From Clostridiales bacterium (GTDB lineage: Bacteria > Bacillota > Clostridia > Oscillospirales > Acutalibacteraceae): a stretch of DNA of 30,703 nt. The first letter of the stretch is position 1; every line of letters begins with the position of its first letter. The DNA lies in NCBI GenBank assembly GCA_012522615.1, contig JAAYKB010000156.1:1-30703 (forward strand), given 5' to 3'. The position numbers were made by a program, and so were the translations under genes. Below, piece after piece: positions 7,700-15,808 of the stretch. Below the pieces are notes generated by a model. It made no database searches and had not been told where the DNA came from. It saw only the letters and a program-made list of their open reading frames with translations.

Positions 7700-7728
7700 T
7701 GGACAAGGCCGTCTTAAATCAATATAAT
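7700..7728 (+). promoter_or_regulatory. Promoter of the decarboxylase-like gene
   Basis: TGGACA (7700-7705), a 17-bp spacer and TATAAT (7723-7728), placed between the pnp terminator and the next gene. Confidence 0.6.
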
Positions 7729-7819
7729 ATAGACATAAACACAGAGACATTCCATCTATTACTATAAGTAATATTAATTCGTAATTATACAAAACGGAGA
7801 GCAAGGTGGTGAGTATCAA

Positions 7820-9187
7820 ATGCCAGAAACAGGCGCGCCGATTTATGATATGATCCAGCGATATCTTTCCAAAAACCGCGCATCCTTTCACACGCCGGGA
7901 CACAAGGGGCGTGCCGGGCCCATTTTGGGCATTGATGCGCGACTGCACGATCTTACCGAACTGCCCGAAACTGCCAGCCTGTTTGACGGGGACGATGTAA
8001 TTGAGCGGGCGGAGGAGATGGCGGCAGGCGCCTTTGGCGCCTCAATGACACTGTTTAGCGCCGGAGGATGTACCCTTTGCATCCAGACCATGCTGACACT
8101 CGGAGCCGGCGGCGGTCGGGTGGTGTTTGCACGAAACGCGCACAGAAGCGCAGTACACGCCGCCGCCCTGTTGGGTATCGAGCCTGTCTGGGCGTGGCCG
8201 TCGGGCGAGAACGGGCAGATTGAGCTAAAAGACATTGAGGGTGCCTTGAACCAACCCGGCATACGGGCGGTCTATATCACAAGTCCGGATTATTGCGGAA
8301 ATCTTGCCGATATAAAGGGGGTTTCCGCGCTATGCCAAAAGGTGGGGATTCCCCTGCTGGTAGATAATGCACACGGCAGCCATTTGGGGGCATTCGGGCT
8401 TCATCCGCTTAGCCTTGGCGCGGACATGACGTCCGATTCCTCACATAAAACCCTGCCCGTTCTCACAGGGGGGGCAATGCTTCATATCGGGCGTCCGGCC
8501 GATATGATTGATAAAAAAGAGGCAAAAGCGGCAATGGCTATGTTCGGCTCGACCTCCCCCTCGTTTCCTGTACTGGCGTCTCTCGACCTTGCCCGCGACT
8601 GGTGGCAGCGTGTCGGGATTCAGGCGTACAGGATGACCGCCGAAGCGGTCGAGGAGCTGACCGAAGCGGCAGGGGGAGCGGGAATCCGCGCCGCTTCCGG
8701 CACGGACCGAGACCCCGCACGGCTGACGCTTGACACATCGGTGCTCGGGATAGACGGCACCGCCGCCGCCGAGCATTTTCGCACAAGCGGATGCGAGCCC
8801 GAATATGACGATGCAAGGTACGTGGTGTTTATTATAACCCCGTTCAACACACCCGAGGAGCTGCACCGTCTGCGTGACGCCATCAATCAGCTGCCCGTAA
8901 AACTGCGCCGCGGATACTTCCTGCGTAAAAAGGAGCAACCCTTCACATATAAGGAGTTTGATAAGCCGGTTGCCGCCATGACTCCTCGACAGGCATTGCT
9001 GTCCCGCTGTGAAACGGTCGATACGTACAAGGCGGTTGGACGAATCTCAGCCGGATCGGCCTGTCCCTGCCCGCCCGGAATCGCGGCTGTGGTTCCCGGC
9101 GAGGTTATCACCGCCCAAGCTGCCGAAAATCTTAAAAAGTGCGGATTTGATAAGCTGGTTGTCGTTTTGGAAGGGCAGGAGCGGTAA
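7820..9187 (+). CDS. PLP-dependent Orn/Lys/Arg decarboxylase family protein (YaaO-like)
   Basis: A 455-residue fold-type I PLP enzyme of the Orn/Lys/Arg decarboxylase group. The N-terminal FHTPGHKG motif (residues 23-30), VDNAHGSH (D182 and H185) and the PLP lysine K210 in SDSSHKTLP are typical. The C-terminal part is the small domain that follows in YaaO/SpeA-type proteins. Family members make cadaverine, putrescine or agmatine; the substrate cannot be assigned here, and B. subtilis YaaO is itself poorly characterised. The start has AAGGTGG about 10 nt upstream. It heads the darA-holB-ricT neighbourhood, as yaaO does in Bacillus, but the tmk gene expected next is absent. Confidence 0.87.
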   Translation: MPETGAPIYDMIQRYLSKNRASFHTPGHKGRAGPILGIDARLHDLTELPETASLFDGDDVIERAEEMAAGAFGASMTLFSAGGCTLCIQTMLTLGAGGGRVVFARNAHRSAVHAAALLGIEPVWAWPSGENGQIELKDIEGALNQPGIRAVYITSPDYCGNLADIKGVSALCQKVGIPLLVDNAHGSHLGAFGLHPLSLGADMTSDSSHKTLPVLTGGAMLHIGRPADMIDKKEAKAAMAMFGSTSPSFPVLASLDLARDWWQRVGIQAYRMTAEAVEELTEAAGGAGIRAASGTDRDPARLTLDTSVLGIDGTAAAEHFRTSGCEPEYDDARYVVFIITPFNTPEELHRLRDAINQLPVKLRRGYFLRKKEQPFTYKEFDKPVAAMTPRQALLSRCETVDTYKAVGRISAGSACPCPPGIAAVVPGEVITAQAAENLKKCGFDKLVVVLEGQER

Positions 9188-9202
9188 AAACAGTTAATTC
9201 TC

Positions 9203-9231
9203 TTGTATCATGTGAAAAGATGCGATATAAT
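9203..9231 (+). promoter_or_regulatory. Promoter of darA
   Basis: TTGTAT (9203-9208), a 17-bp spacer and TATAAT (9226-9231), giving a leader of about 140 nt before darA. No structured leader or ORF was recognised in 9240-9379. Confidence 0.72.
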
Positions 9232-9379
9232 ATAACTGTTGAGGGTGGTTGAGATATTAAATTCTCATTAAAACCTTTGTAATCGGAATGAATGTAAAAA
9301 GAATAGATGCGCTGATTATGCCATAAGATAGAATTAAGATACGGTTTATTTGCTCGATTAAGCGAATGGAGGAATAACA

Positions 9380-9700
9380 ATGAAGTTGGTTCTCGCAATC
9401 GTAAACAAGGACGACAGCGGGACGGTTTCCTCGGCATTGACAAAGGAAGGCTTTTCAGTCACCAAGCTTGCCACCACCGGAGGATTTTTGATGTCCGGAA
9501 ATACTACATTTCTGGTTGGCATCGATGATAACCGTGTGGAAGAGGTTCTGGCAATCATTGAAAAGCACTCAAAAAAGCGCAGCCAGATGATTCCCAGCAC
9601 AACTTATGGGAATTCCGCTTATGCGTCAATACCGGTCGAGGTTACGGTTGGAGGGGCGACGGTATTTGTCCTTAACATCGAACGATATGAAAGGCTTTAA
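9380..9700 (+). CDS. darA: Cyclic-di-AMP receptor DarA (PstA/YaaQ family)
   Basis: A 106-residue PII-like signal protein. The family is a homotrimer that binds cyclic di-AMP between subunits; its downstream target is still unclear. The signature is clear: MKLVLAIVNKDD at the start, LATTGGFLMSGNTTFLVG (the nucleotide-binding strand and loop) and the variable loop ending in the beta-rich IPVEVTVGGATVFVL. The strong GGAGG ribosome binding site is 8 nt from the ATG. Its place just before holB matches yaaQ in Bacillus. Its presence implies that the host makes cyclic di-AMP. Confidence 0.93.
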   Translation: MKLVLAIVNKDDSGTVSSALTKEGFSVTKLATTGGFLMSGNTTFLVGIDDNRVEEVLAIIEKHSKKRSQMIPSTTYGNSAYASIPVEVTVGGATVFVLNIERYERL

Positions 9701-9753
9701 GCCGAACGAGTTCAAATGCGTTCCGGAGTTCGGAGCGAGAATGGTTGGTATAA

Positions 9754-10743
9754 ATGCGCTTTGATGGTTTTGAGGGAAATGACGAGACAAAACGTCTGCT
9801 CTCCTCATATGTCGACGGAGGGCGGATTCCCCATGCCCTTGTGATGGAGGGTCCGCAGGGAAGCGGAAGGCGAACCCTCGCCCGGTTGCTGGCAAGGGCG
9901 GTCGTATGCTCCTCGGCAGACGCCAAGCCCTGCGGTTGCTGCTCCCACTGTATCAAGGCTGCTGGCGGAAATCATCCGGATATTACGGAGGCGGGGGGCG
10001 AAGGCGCGTCCCGCTCGTTTCATATTGACGTCGTTCGTCAGATACGCGGCGACGCTTATGTATTGCCGAATGAGGCCGAACGAAGGGTGTTTATACTGAG
10101 CGGCGCCCAGGGGATGACCGAACAGGCGCAGAATGCCCTGCTGAAAATCCTTGAGGAGCCCCCTAAGCATCTGGTTTTTATACTTACGTGCGAGAGCCGC
10201 TCACAGCTTTTGTCCACAATCCAGTCGAGAACCGTAACCCTGACGCTCGGCGCCGTCGAACATGACGCGGCGGTGAAAGCTATCATGAGAATTCTTCCGA
10301 AAACGACCGAGGATGACGCAAGACAGGCGGCGCTGGTTTTCGGCGGGATAATCGGACAGGCGGTTGCCGGAATTTCGGACGGTTCCTTCCGTCGGGTGCT
10401 GGAGCTTGCTCCCGACATGGCGTTGGCGGTTGCCGCACCCGACGAGCTGACCCTGCTCCGACTGACCGGCAGGCTGGAAAAGGACAAGGAGACGGCAGAC
10501 GGTGTGCTTAACGCGCTATCCCTGATATTTCGCGATGCGCTTGTTAGGCGGGTCGGACAGGCAGATGACATGTCGCCGAGCCCTCAAGCCGCGCAGACAC
10601 TCTCCAAAACCCTGACAAGGGAGCAGCTTGTTTCCCTGATTGGCTCGGTGGATTCCCTGAAGCGCGCGCGGAGGATGAATATCAATCACACATTGTTTCT
10701 GACATTACTATGCAGTCGTCTGCGCGAAGCTGCGGGACGCTGA
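9754..10743 (+). CDS. holB: DNA polymerase III delta' subunit
   Basis: Clamp-loader subunit of the AAA+ class; 329 residues. The P-loop is degenerate: GPQGSGRRT (33-41) has Arg where Walker A Lys is expected, in line with delta' being a non-ATPase subunit in E. coli. The zinc module C52...C60-x2-C63-x2-C66 is present with an extra C62. NALLKILEEPP and the SRT sensor-type motif (QSRTVTL) are typical of delta'/gamma. The ribosome binding site is weak (GGAG about 17 nt upstream), so translation may be coupled to darA, 53 bp upstream. RicT follows 48 bp downstream, as in Bacillus. Confidence 0.9.
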   Translation: MRFDGFEGNDETKRLLSSYVDGGRIPHALVMEGPQGSGRRTLARLLARAVVCSSADAKPCGCCSHCIKAAGGNHPDITEAGGEGASRSFHIDVVRQIRGDAYVLPNEAERRVFILSGAQGMTEQAQNALLKILEEPPKHLVFILTCESRSQLLSTIQSRTVTLTLGAVEHDAAVKAIMRILPKTTEDDARQAALVFGGIIGQAVAGISDGSFRRVLELAPDMALAVAAPDELTLLRLTGRLEKDKETADGVLNALSLIFRDALVRRVGQADDMSPSPQAAQTLSKTLTREQLVSLIGSVDSLKRARRMNINHTLFLTLLCSRLREAAGR

Positions 10744-10791
10744 CATTATATTTAAAGAGTGCCGACGAGATACGGTACGGAAAGGTTATTC

Positions 10792-11661
10792 ATGGCGGAG
10801 ATTATTGGCGTTCGTTTTAAGAACATGGGGAAATTATACTATTTTGATCCCGATGGGCACAGGTTTGAACGCGGCGATATGGCTGTCGTTGAAACCTCAT
10901 ACGGGATGGAATGCGGCGAGGTGGTGCTGGTAAACCGGGATGTCGCCGAATCCGACATTATAAAGCCCCTGAAAAAGGTGGTTCGTCCCGCCCTGCCCGA
11001 AGATGTACAGCGAGCAAAGGAGAACGCCGAAAAGGAGAAGAAGGCGTTTGAAATTTGTCAGGAAAAGATTGCGGCGCACAAGCTGGAAATGAAGCTTGTG
11101 AATGTGGAATACACCTTTGATAATTCAAAAATACTGTTTTATTTCACGGCTGACGGACGGGTGGATTTTCGTGAGCTTGTCAAGGACCTGGCATCTGTCT
11201 TCCGAACCCGCATCGAGCTGCGCCAGATAGGGGTCAGGGACGAAGCCAAGATGCTAGGCGGGCTTGGAATCTGCGGACGCCCATTCTGCTGCTCACAGTT
11301 TTTGAGCGATTTTCAGCCGGTTTCAATAAAAATGGCCAAGGAGCAGGGCTTGTCGCTTAATCCTACAAAGATTTCCGGCTCGTGCGGACGTCTGATGTGC
11401 TGCCTTAAATATGAGCAGGAGTTGTATGAGGAGCTGCTTAAGGTTACCCCCAAGGTCGGTGCCATTGTCAACACAAAGGAGGGCAAGGGGGTCGTTACCG
11501 AATCCAATCTTCTTACCGGAATGCTCAAGGTGACGCTGGATAAGACTCCGGATTCCCCGCCGATTATTGTAAATCTGCGGGATATCAAGGTTATTAAGGA
11601 TTCCCAGATCAAGATTGAGCAGGACGAAGCCGAGGAACTTTTACATCTTGAGGATGAATAG
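10792..11661 (+). CDS. ricT: RicT/YaaT, PSP1-domain protein of the RNase Y specificity complex
   Basis: A 289-residue protein of the PSP1 family. In B. subtilis RicT works with RicA and RicF in a complex that carries [4Fe-4S] clusters and directs RNase Y cleavage, affecting competence, sporulation and biofilm formation. The conserved cysteine-rich region is intact: GICGRPFCCSQFL and SGSCGRLMCCLKYEQE. I start at the ATG 10792 (GAAAGG 7 nt upstream), which gives the family N-terminus MAEIIGVRFKNMGK; the longer frame from 10759 has no better site. A terminator follows. The ricA and ricF partners are not in the window. Confidence 0.92.
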   Translation: MAEIIGVRFKNMGKLYYFDPDGHRFERGDMAVVETSYGMECGEVVLVNRDVAESDIIKPLKKVVRPALPEDVQRAKENAEKEKKAFEICQEKIAAHKLEMKLVNVEYTFDNSKILFYFTADGRVDFRELVKDLASVFRTRIELRQIGVRDEAKMLGGLGICGRPFCCSQFLSDFQPVSIKMAKEQGLSLNPTKISGSCGRLMCCLKYEQELYEELLKVTPKVGAIVNTKEGKGVVTESNLLTGMLKVTLDKTPDSPPIIVNLRDIKVIKDSQIKIEQDEAEELLHLEDE

Positions 11662-11669
11662 GGCAGAAG

Positions 11670-11704
11670 ATACGGCGGACATGTTTTCCCCGCCGTATTA
11701 TTTT
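11670..11704 (+). terminator. Terminator after ricT
   Basis: Perfect 9-bp stem ATACGGCGG (11670-11678) / CCGCCGTAT (11690-11698) followed by TATTTT. Confidence 0.7.
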
Positions 11705-11720
11705 GGCGTTGAAAAAAGCA

Positions 11721-11748
11721 TTGATTTTTCGGGCGTGTGTGTTATTAT
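11721..11748 (+). promoter_or_regulatory. Possible promoter of the ferredoxin gene
   Basis: TTGATT (11721-11726), a 16-bp spacer and TATTAT (11743-11748). It implies a leader of about 110 nt before the ferredoxin. Confidence 0.45.
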
Positions 11749-11864
11749 ATTAATAATCTCAAAAAAGATAAGCCTAGATGCTCCGTGAAGACATCGTTTT
11801 TGCCCGCGCTTATCTATCTAATCGAGATTGGTATCAGATGGTACATATAAAGGAGGTGTCTTCC

Positions 11865-12035
11865 ATGGCATATATAATTAATGACGACTGCATTTCATGC
11901 GGTGCCTGTGAGGCGGAATGCCCCACTTCTGCTATTTCTGAAGGCGACGGCAAATATGAGATAAATCCCGACGTTTGCACGGAATGCGGCAGTTGCGCGG
12001 ATGTCTGCCCTGTTGGCGCTCCCCAACCCGAATAA
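11865..12035 (+). CDS. 2[4Fe-4S] ferredoxin
   Basis: A 56-residue clostridial-type ferredoxin, a low-potential electron carrier. Two CxxCxxCxxxCP motifs are complete: C9, C12, C15, C19 and C38, C41, C44, C48. The true start is the ATG at 11865, because a perfect AAAGGAGGTG lies just upstream; the in-frame extension to 11778 is untranslated leader. It has its own terminator and probably its own promoter, so it is a separate unit placed between ricT and the trmN-like gene. Its redox partner is not shown by the context. Confidence 0.95.
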   Translation: MAYIINDDCISCGACEAECPTSAISEGDGKYEINPDVCTECGSCADVCPVGAPQPE

Positions 12036-12057
12036 TTACACGATTTACGGTTGGCAT

Positions 12058-12093
12058 TTGCCGGGCACCCAAACTGGGTCGCCCGGCAATTTT
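12058..12093 (+). terminator. Rho-independent terminator of the ferredoxin gene
   Basis: Perfect 9-bp outer stem TTGCCGGGC (12058-12066) / GCCCGGCAA (12081-12089) with an inner ACCCA/TGGGT pairing and a T run at 12090-12093. Confidence 0.9.
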
Positions 12094-12132
12094 ACTATAT
12101 GAATTACATACGGATTTTAGGAGACATGAATT

Positions 12133-12867
12133 ATGTGTGAAAACCAGACAGACGACACCCGCATTGAGGATATAGGCGATGGAATATCGGTCGAGGTGTC
12201 GGCAGATCACGGCTTCGGGATGGACGCAATCCTTCTCGCGGCATTTGCCGCCCCGAAAGCAGGAAATTCTGTCTGCGATCTCGGCACAGGCTGTGGAATC
12301 ATCCCGCTTCTATGGTGCAGAACCATTCGGGATTTGCATATTGATGCGGTGGAGATTCAGCCCGCCGCCGCCGAGATGGTCCGACGGTCGGTACGGCGAT
12401 GCCGGCTTGAATCCCGTGTGACGGTTCATCAGGCGGATCTCCGTCAATGGAACACCTTTTTAGAGCCGGACTCAATGGATGTTGTCACAATGAATCCTCC
12501 TTATTTTGCCGCGGGCAGCGGAGGCGTAAGCCGTTCGAGGGCAGCGCGTATTGCCCGCCATGAGGGCGAAGGATGCAGCTTCGCCGAGGTTGCCGACGCA
12601 GCACACGGACTATTGCGGCGGGGTGGGAGATTCAGCTTTTGCCACAGACCCGAAAGACTGCCTGATGTGATGGAAATATTAAATAACGCCGGATTAAAGC
12701 CGGACAGGCTGCGCTTTGTGCACGCGACGCCCGCCTCCCGGCCTTCTATCTTTTTATGTGAGGCGACCAAAGGCGGGACTGGCGAATTTAAAGTTTTACC
12801 TCCTTTTTTCTGCAAGGATGAGCAGGGCAAGCAGACTAAGGAGTATAAAGAACTATACAGAACGTAA
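12133..12867 (+). CDS. tRNA1(Val) adenine-N6 methyltransferase-like protein (TrmN6/YabB family)
   Basis: A 244-residue Rossmann-fold SAM-dependent methyltransferase. CDLGTGCGI (residues 48-56) is SAM motif I, and NPPY (121-124) is the catalytic motif of amino-methyltransferases acting on adenine or glutamine. The neighbourhood (ricT upstream, rsmI 34 bp downstream) matches yabB in Bacillus, related to E. coli TrmN6, which makes m6A37 in tRNA1(Val). The substrate in this organism is inferred. The ATG has AGGAG 10 nt upstream. It is probably cotranscribed with rsmI. Confidence 0.82.
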   Translation: MCENQTDDTRIEDIGDGISVEVSADHGFGMDAILLAAFAAPKAGNSVCDLGTGCGIIPLLWCRTIRDLHIDAVEIQPAAAEMVRRSVRRCRLESRVTVHQADLRQWNTFLEPDSMDVVTMNPPYFAAGSGGVSRSRAARIARHEGEGCSFAEVADAAHGLLRRGGRFSFCHRPERLPDVMEILNNAGLKPDRLRFVHATPASRPSIFLCEATKGGTGEFKVLPPFFCKDEQGKQTKEYKELYRT

Positions 12868-12901
12868 TATTAATAAACAATTATACTAACGGAGGGTCGT
12901 T

Positions 12902-13726
12902 ATGGCAGGCAGATTAATTCTTGTTGGCACACCGATCGGGAACCTTTCGGATATATCGGCGAGGGTCGAGCAAGCTCTGAAGGAATGTGATTTTATTGCG
13001 GCCGAGGATACCCGAGTTACCCTGCGGCTGCTCAATCATCTGGGCATTAAAAAACCGCTTGTCAGCTATTATGAGCATAACAAGCGGGAACGAGGGGCGC
13101 AGATATGCAAAAGGATTATGGCGGGCGAAAGCTGTGTGCTGGTGTCGGACGCGGGAATGCCCGCAATCTCCGACCCGGGCGAGGAGCTTGTTGCCATGTG
13201 CAGTGAAAGCGGGATTGAGATTAGCGTGGTTCCGGGTCCAAACGCAGCGATTGCCGCCCTTGCCATATCGGGGCTTCCCACGGGACGTTTCACATTTGAG
13301 GGCTTTCTCAGCATGAACCGCCGCAGCCGGAGGGAGCATCTGGAATCAATCAAAAACGAGCCGCGCACCATGGTGTTTTACGAGGCGCCGCACAAGCTGC
13401 CCGCAACTTTGGAGGACTTGCTCAAAACCCTGGGTGACCGCAGACTTGTAATAGTACGGGAGTTGACAAAGCTCCATGAGGAAGTAATACGCACAACCCT
13501 TTCTGAGGCGGTGCTACGTTATCGTGACGAAAGCCCGCGGGGTGAGATTGTTCTGGTAATCGAGGGCGCCGCTCATCCCTCCGGGCAAGAATTCACATTG
13601 GAGCAGGCCGCAGAAGCTGCAGCGGCTCTAATGGAGCAGGGGGTATCGGCATCCGAAGCGGCTAAACGTGCGGCTGTCGAAACCGGGCTTAGAAAAAGCG
13701 ATATCTACCGCGTCGTCAGCAGATAG
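12902..13726 (+). CDS. rsmI: 16S rRNA (cytidine-2'-O)-methyltransferase RsmI
   Basis: A 274-residue tetrapyrrole-methylase-fold enzyme that 2'-O-methylates C1402 of 16S rRNA with SAM. The motifs are unambiguous: LVGTPIGNLSDIS at the N-terminus, AAEDTRVTLRLLNHLGI, LVSDAGMPAISDPGEELV, VVPGPNAAIAALAISGLPTG and FYEAPHKL. The start follows a GGAGGG site. The stop codon is only 2 bp from the stop of the convergent bactofilin gene, with no terminator visible on either strand. Confidence 0.95.
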   Translation: MAGRLILVGTPIGNLSDISARVEQALKECDFIAAEDTRVTLRLLNHLGIKKPLVSYYEHNKRERGAQICKRIMAGESCVLVSDAGMPAISDPGEELVAMCSESGIEISVVPGPNAAIAALAISGLPTGRFTFEGFLSMNRRSRREHLESIKNEPRTMVFYEAPHKLPATLEDLLKTLGDRRLVIVRELTKLHEEVIRTTLSEAVLRYRDESPRGEIVLVIEGAAHPSGQEFTLEQAAEAAAALMEQGVSASEAAKRAAVETGLRKSDIYRVVSR

Positions 13727-13728
13727 AT

Positions 13729-14367
13729 TTATTCCTCGGCAGAAGGGTCGGTATTCGGAGATATATCGGCGTTAAAATCCTTTTCACCCACTATATTCAC
13801 CATGCTTTTAATGGTAGAACCCTTTTCGATGTTGACCGTCATGGCGGTGATATCGCCGATAACCGAGGAATTTCTCTGGATGACCGCGCTGTTTTTAATA
13901 TTGATATTACCGTTAACCTTGCTGTTCAGATTAAGGTCCTCTGCCGAAATATTACCGAGGATTTCGCTGTTGTTTACGATTTCAAGCTGCCCGGAAGCGG
14001 TTATGTTACCCTTAACCACGGCGCCGCTGATCTGTATGTTTTTGCCGCTGATATTGCCCTCAACCCTTCCGGAGATTTTAACATTGCTATCGCATTTAAC
14101 ATCCCCGAAAACATCACCGCAGATGTTAAGATTGGCTTTAGACATGATGTTGCCGATAATCTTGGTGTCCTTGGAGATAAGCGAGGTTTCAACAAACTGC
14201 TGTGCCTTGCTCTCATAGATAGATTTGAATTCAATCGGATTATTTGGTTCAGGGACTTGGTTGTCCAACTTTTCGGCAAGATTTGAATCTCTGCTTGTGC
14301 CTTTTGAGCCCCTATTAAGCTTGAAAACCTCTTGCATTGCCTGATTGAAATTCTCTTTTGCTCCCAT
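13729..14367 (-). CDS. Bactofilin family protein (polymer-forming cytoskeletal)
   Basis: A 212-residue protein. The first 65 or so residues are polar and probably disordered. They are followed by a bactofilin domain (about 66-190) made of short repeating beta strands in which glycine and hydrophobic residues recur (SKANLNICGDVFGDV, ISGRVEGNISGKNIQIS, VVKGNITASGQLEI, ILGNISAEDL). Bactofilins form nucleotide-independent filaments at the membrane and often position peptidoglycan enzymes. Here the gene is 20 bp downstream of a NodB-type deacetylase, which could be its client. The site GAGGT is 8 nt before the ATG. There is no membrane helix. Confidence 0.88.
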   Translation of the reverse strand: MGAKENFNQAMQEVFKLNRGSKGTSRDSNLAEKLDNQVPEPNNPIEFKSIYESKAQQFVETSLISKDTKIIGNIMSKANLNICGDVFGDVKCDSNVKISGRVEGNISGKNIQISGAVVKGNITASGQLEIVNNSEILGNISAEDLNLNSKVNGNINIKNSAVIQRNSSVIGDITAMTVNIEKGSTIKSMVNIVGEKDFNADISPNTDPSAEE

Positions 14368-14387
14368 TAATATTTACCTCGCTTTAT

Positions 14388-15290
14388 TTAATATTTGAAA
14401 ACAATCGGTTTTACTTCATTGGTAAGAATGTCAAAGTTTGTTCCTCGGCTTTTCAGTTCCCTGATAATCACGTCAAGTGCCGCGACAGTATTATTTTTGG
14501 CGCTGCTGTCATGCATAAGCACGATCGACCTCTTCCCCTGAGCAATGCCGTTAAGCACATTGTTGCGGATGCTCTTTACGCTGGCATTTGTTTTTGTGTC
14601 CGATGAGGATACGTTCCAGTCGTAATATGTAAATCCTCTGCGGTTCATCTCCTCGACGATTTCATTATATATGTCCTTGTTATAGCTGTTGACGCTGCCG
14701 CCCGGGAATCGGAAAATGCTGGGCTCGACGCCGGTCGCTTCATATATTAGATTATACATTTTATAAAAATCGTCCAGATAAGCATCAACCGATTGGTAAA
14801 TCCTCCGGTAATCATGCGAATAGGAATGAACCCCGATGGCATGCCCCTCGTCAACAATCCGCTTCATAATCTTCCTTGACTCGCTGTCCGGTTTGCCGAC
14901 GACAAAAAAAGTGGCCTTAATGTCGTTTTTCTTAAGTATTTCAAGCACCTTTGGAGTCAGGTTCGAGGGGCCGTCGTCAAATGTAAGATAAACGGTGTTT
15001 TCCTGTTCAATCAGGTTGTCGGCTTTACTGCCGTACATGGCAGGATACAAAAGCTGATACGGCTTTAAAATATCGCTTTCTTTTTCCTCTTTTTCGGTCG
15101 GCTGTATCGGCTGGGTTGTGGTCGTTGGCACAATTTTAGCCTCGGCCGGCTGGTTTATAGTGCTGCTTTCAGGTCTATCCGGAATTATTAAGCAGATTAT
15201 GTTATACGCCAAAACCGAAATGGTTAAGCCGAACACCAAAAGGATACTATATATTAAGTGCTTAAAGAACCTGACACTGCCCCAACACAT
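14388..15290 (-). CDS. Membrane-anchored polysaccharide deacetylase (NodB domain, PgdA-like)
   Basis: A 300-residue protein with an N-terminal membrane anchor (about residues 8-36), a Thr/Pro/Glu-rich linker and a carbohydrate esterase 4 domain from about 97. All five CE4 motifs are visible: TFDDGPS (D105, D106), HSYSH (H155, H159), RFPGGS (194-199), DWNVSSSD (224-231) and IVLMHD near 256-261. Such enzymes remove acetyl groups from N-acetylglucosamine in peptidoglycan and can give lysozyme resistance. The start is uncertain: I use the ATG at 15290; GTG 15299 and TTG 15302 are in frame but only a few nt from the AGGA site. A clear promoter lies upstream and bactofilin follows in the same operon. 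Confidence 0.87.
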   Translation of the reverse strand: MCWGSVRFFKHLIYSILLVFGLTISVLAYNIICLIIPDRPESSTINQPAEAKIVPTTTTQPIQPTEKEEKESDILKPYQLLYPAMYGSKADNLIEQENTVYLTFDDGPSNLTPKVLEILKKNDIKATFFVVGKPDSESRKIMKRIVDEGHAIGVHSYSHDYRRIYQSVDAYLDDFYKMYNLIYEATGVEPSIFRFPGGSVNSYNKDIYNEIVEEMNRRGFTYYDWNVSSSDTKTNASVKSIRNNVLNGIAQGKRSIVLMHDSSAKNNTVAALDVIIRELKSRGTNFDILTNEVKPIVFKY

Positions 15291-15359
15291 TATTTTCACC
15301 AATTCCTAAAAGGGTTGCAGGAATCATTACCTTTTTTGCATAATTAAGCTTACATGGTA

Positions 15360-15388
15360 ATTTTATCATGTAAAAGAAGCTATTTCAA
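15360..15388 (-). promoter_or_regulatory. Promoter of the deacetylase-bactofilin operon
   Basis: Reading the minus strand: TTGAAA (15388-15383), a 17-bp spacer and TAAAAT (15365-15360). Confidence 0.65.
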
Positions 15389-15523
15389 CATTTATGGCAA
15401 TAATATGTCGAATGATGGGCTTAGCGGGAATGATTATTCATATTTTCCAGTGATATATGTAATATATAATGCCGTAAATGCAAAAAATAAGACAATCCCA
15501 TATGAAAGGTTGTCTTTATATAT

Positions 15524-15790
15524 ATGGAGAACTTATATATAGAAACGCTGAACGGGAATATTCGGATACCAAGAGATATTGTGGAAAGCCAGGGGCTGGA
15601 AAAGGGGATGCTGACGCCCTTTACACGTTTTCGCATTGTGGGAGAGAATGGCGATTTTCCGCAAAGACAGGTCAGGGGAAACCAAAAAGACCTGCTGAAC
15701 GAGGATTCCGAAGCGACTGAAAATGTGATGCTTTCGACATCCGAGATTATCGATTTTTCACAGGGGATGGATTCCCATATTGATGAATAA
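15524..15790 (+). CDS. Small protein with an AbrB-like N-terminal half, function unknown
   Basis: An 88-residue acidic protein that I do not recognise. Residues 5-36 (ETLNGNIRIPRDIVESQG, then a LEKG turn) resemble half of an AbrB/MazE swapped-hairpin DNA-binding domain, in which a strand is followed by IPxxI, a short helix and an LxxG turn. The C-terminal half is polar and probably disordered. It has no membrane segment. The ribosome binding site AAAGG is 14 nt from the ATG and lies in the loop of a 7-bp hairpin (AAGACAA 15489-15495 / TTGTCTT 15510-15516), so translation may be structured. A TATAAT at 15465-15470 has no good -35. A perfect palindrome follows the stop codon. Coding status is likely but not certain. 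Confidence 0.6.
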   Translation: MENLYIETLNGNIRIPRDIVESQGLEKGMLTPFTRFRIVGENGDFPQRQVRGNQKDLLNEDSEATENVMLSTSEIIDFSQGMDSHIDE

Positions 15791-15808
15791 CCCGGGGACC
15801 TTGTTGTT

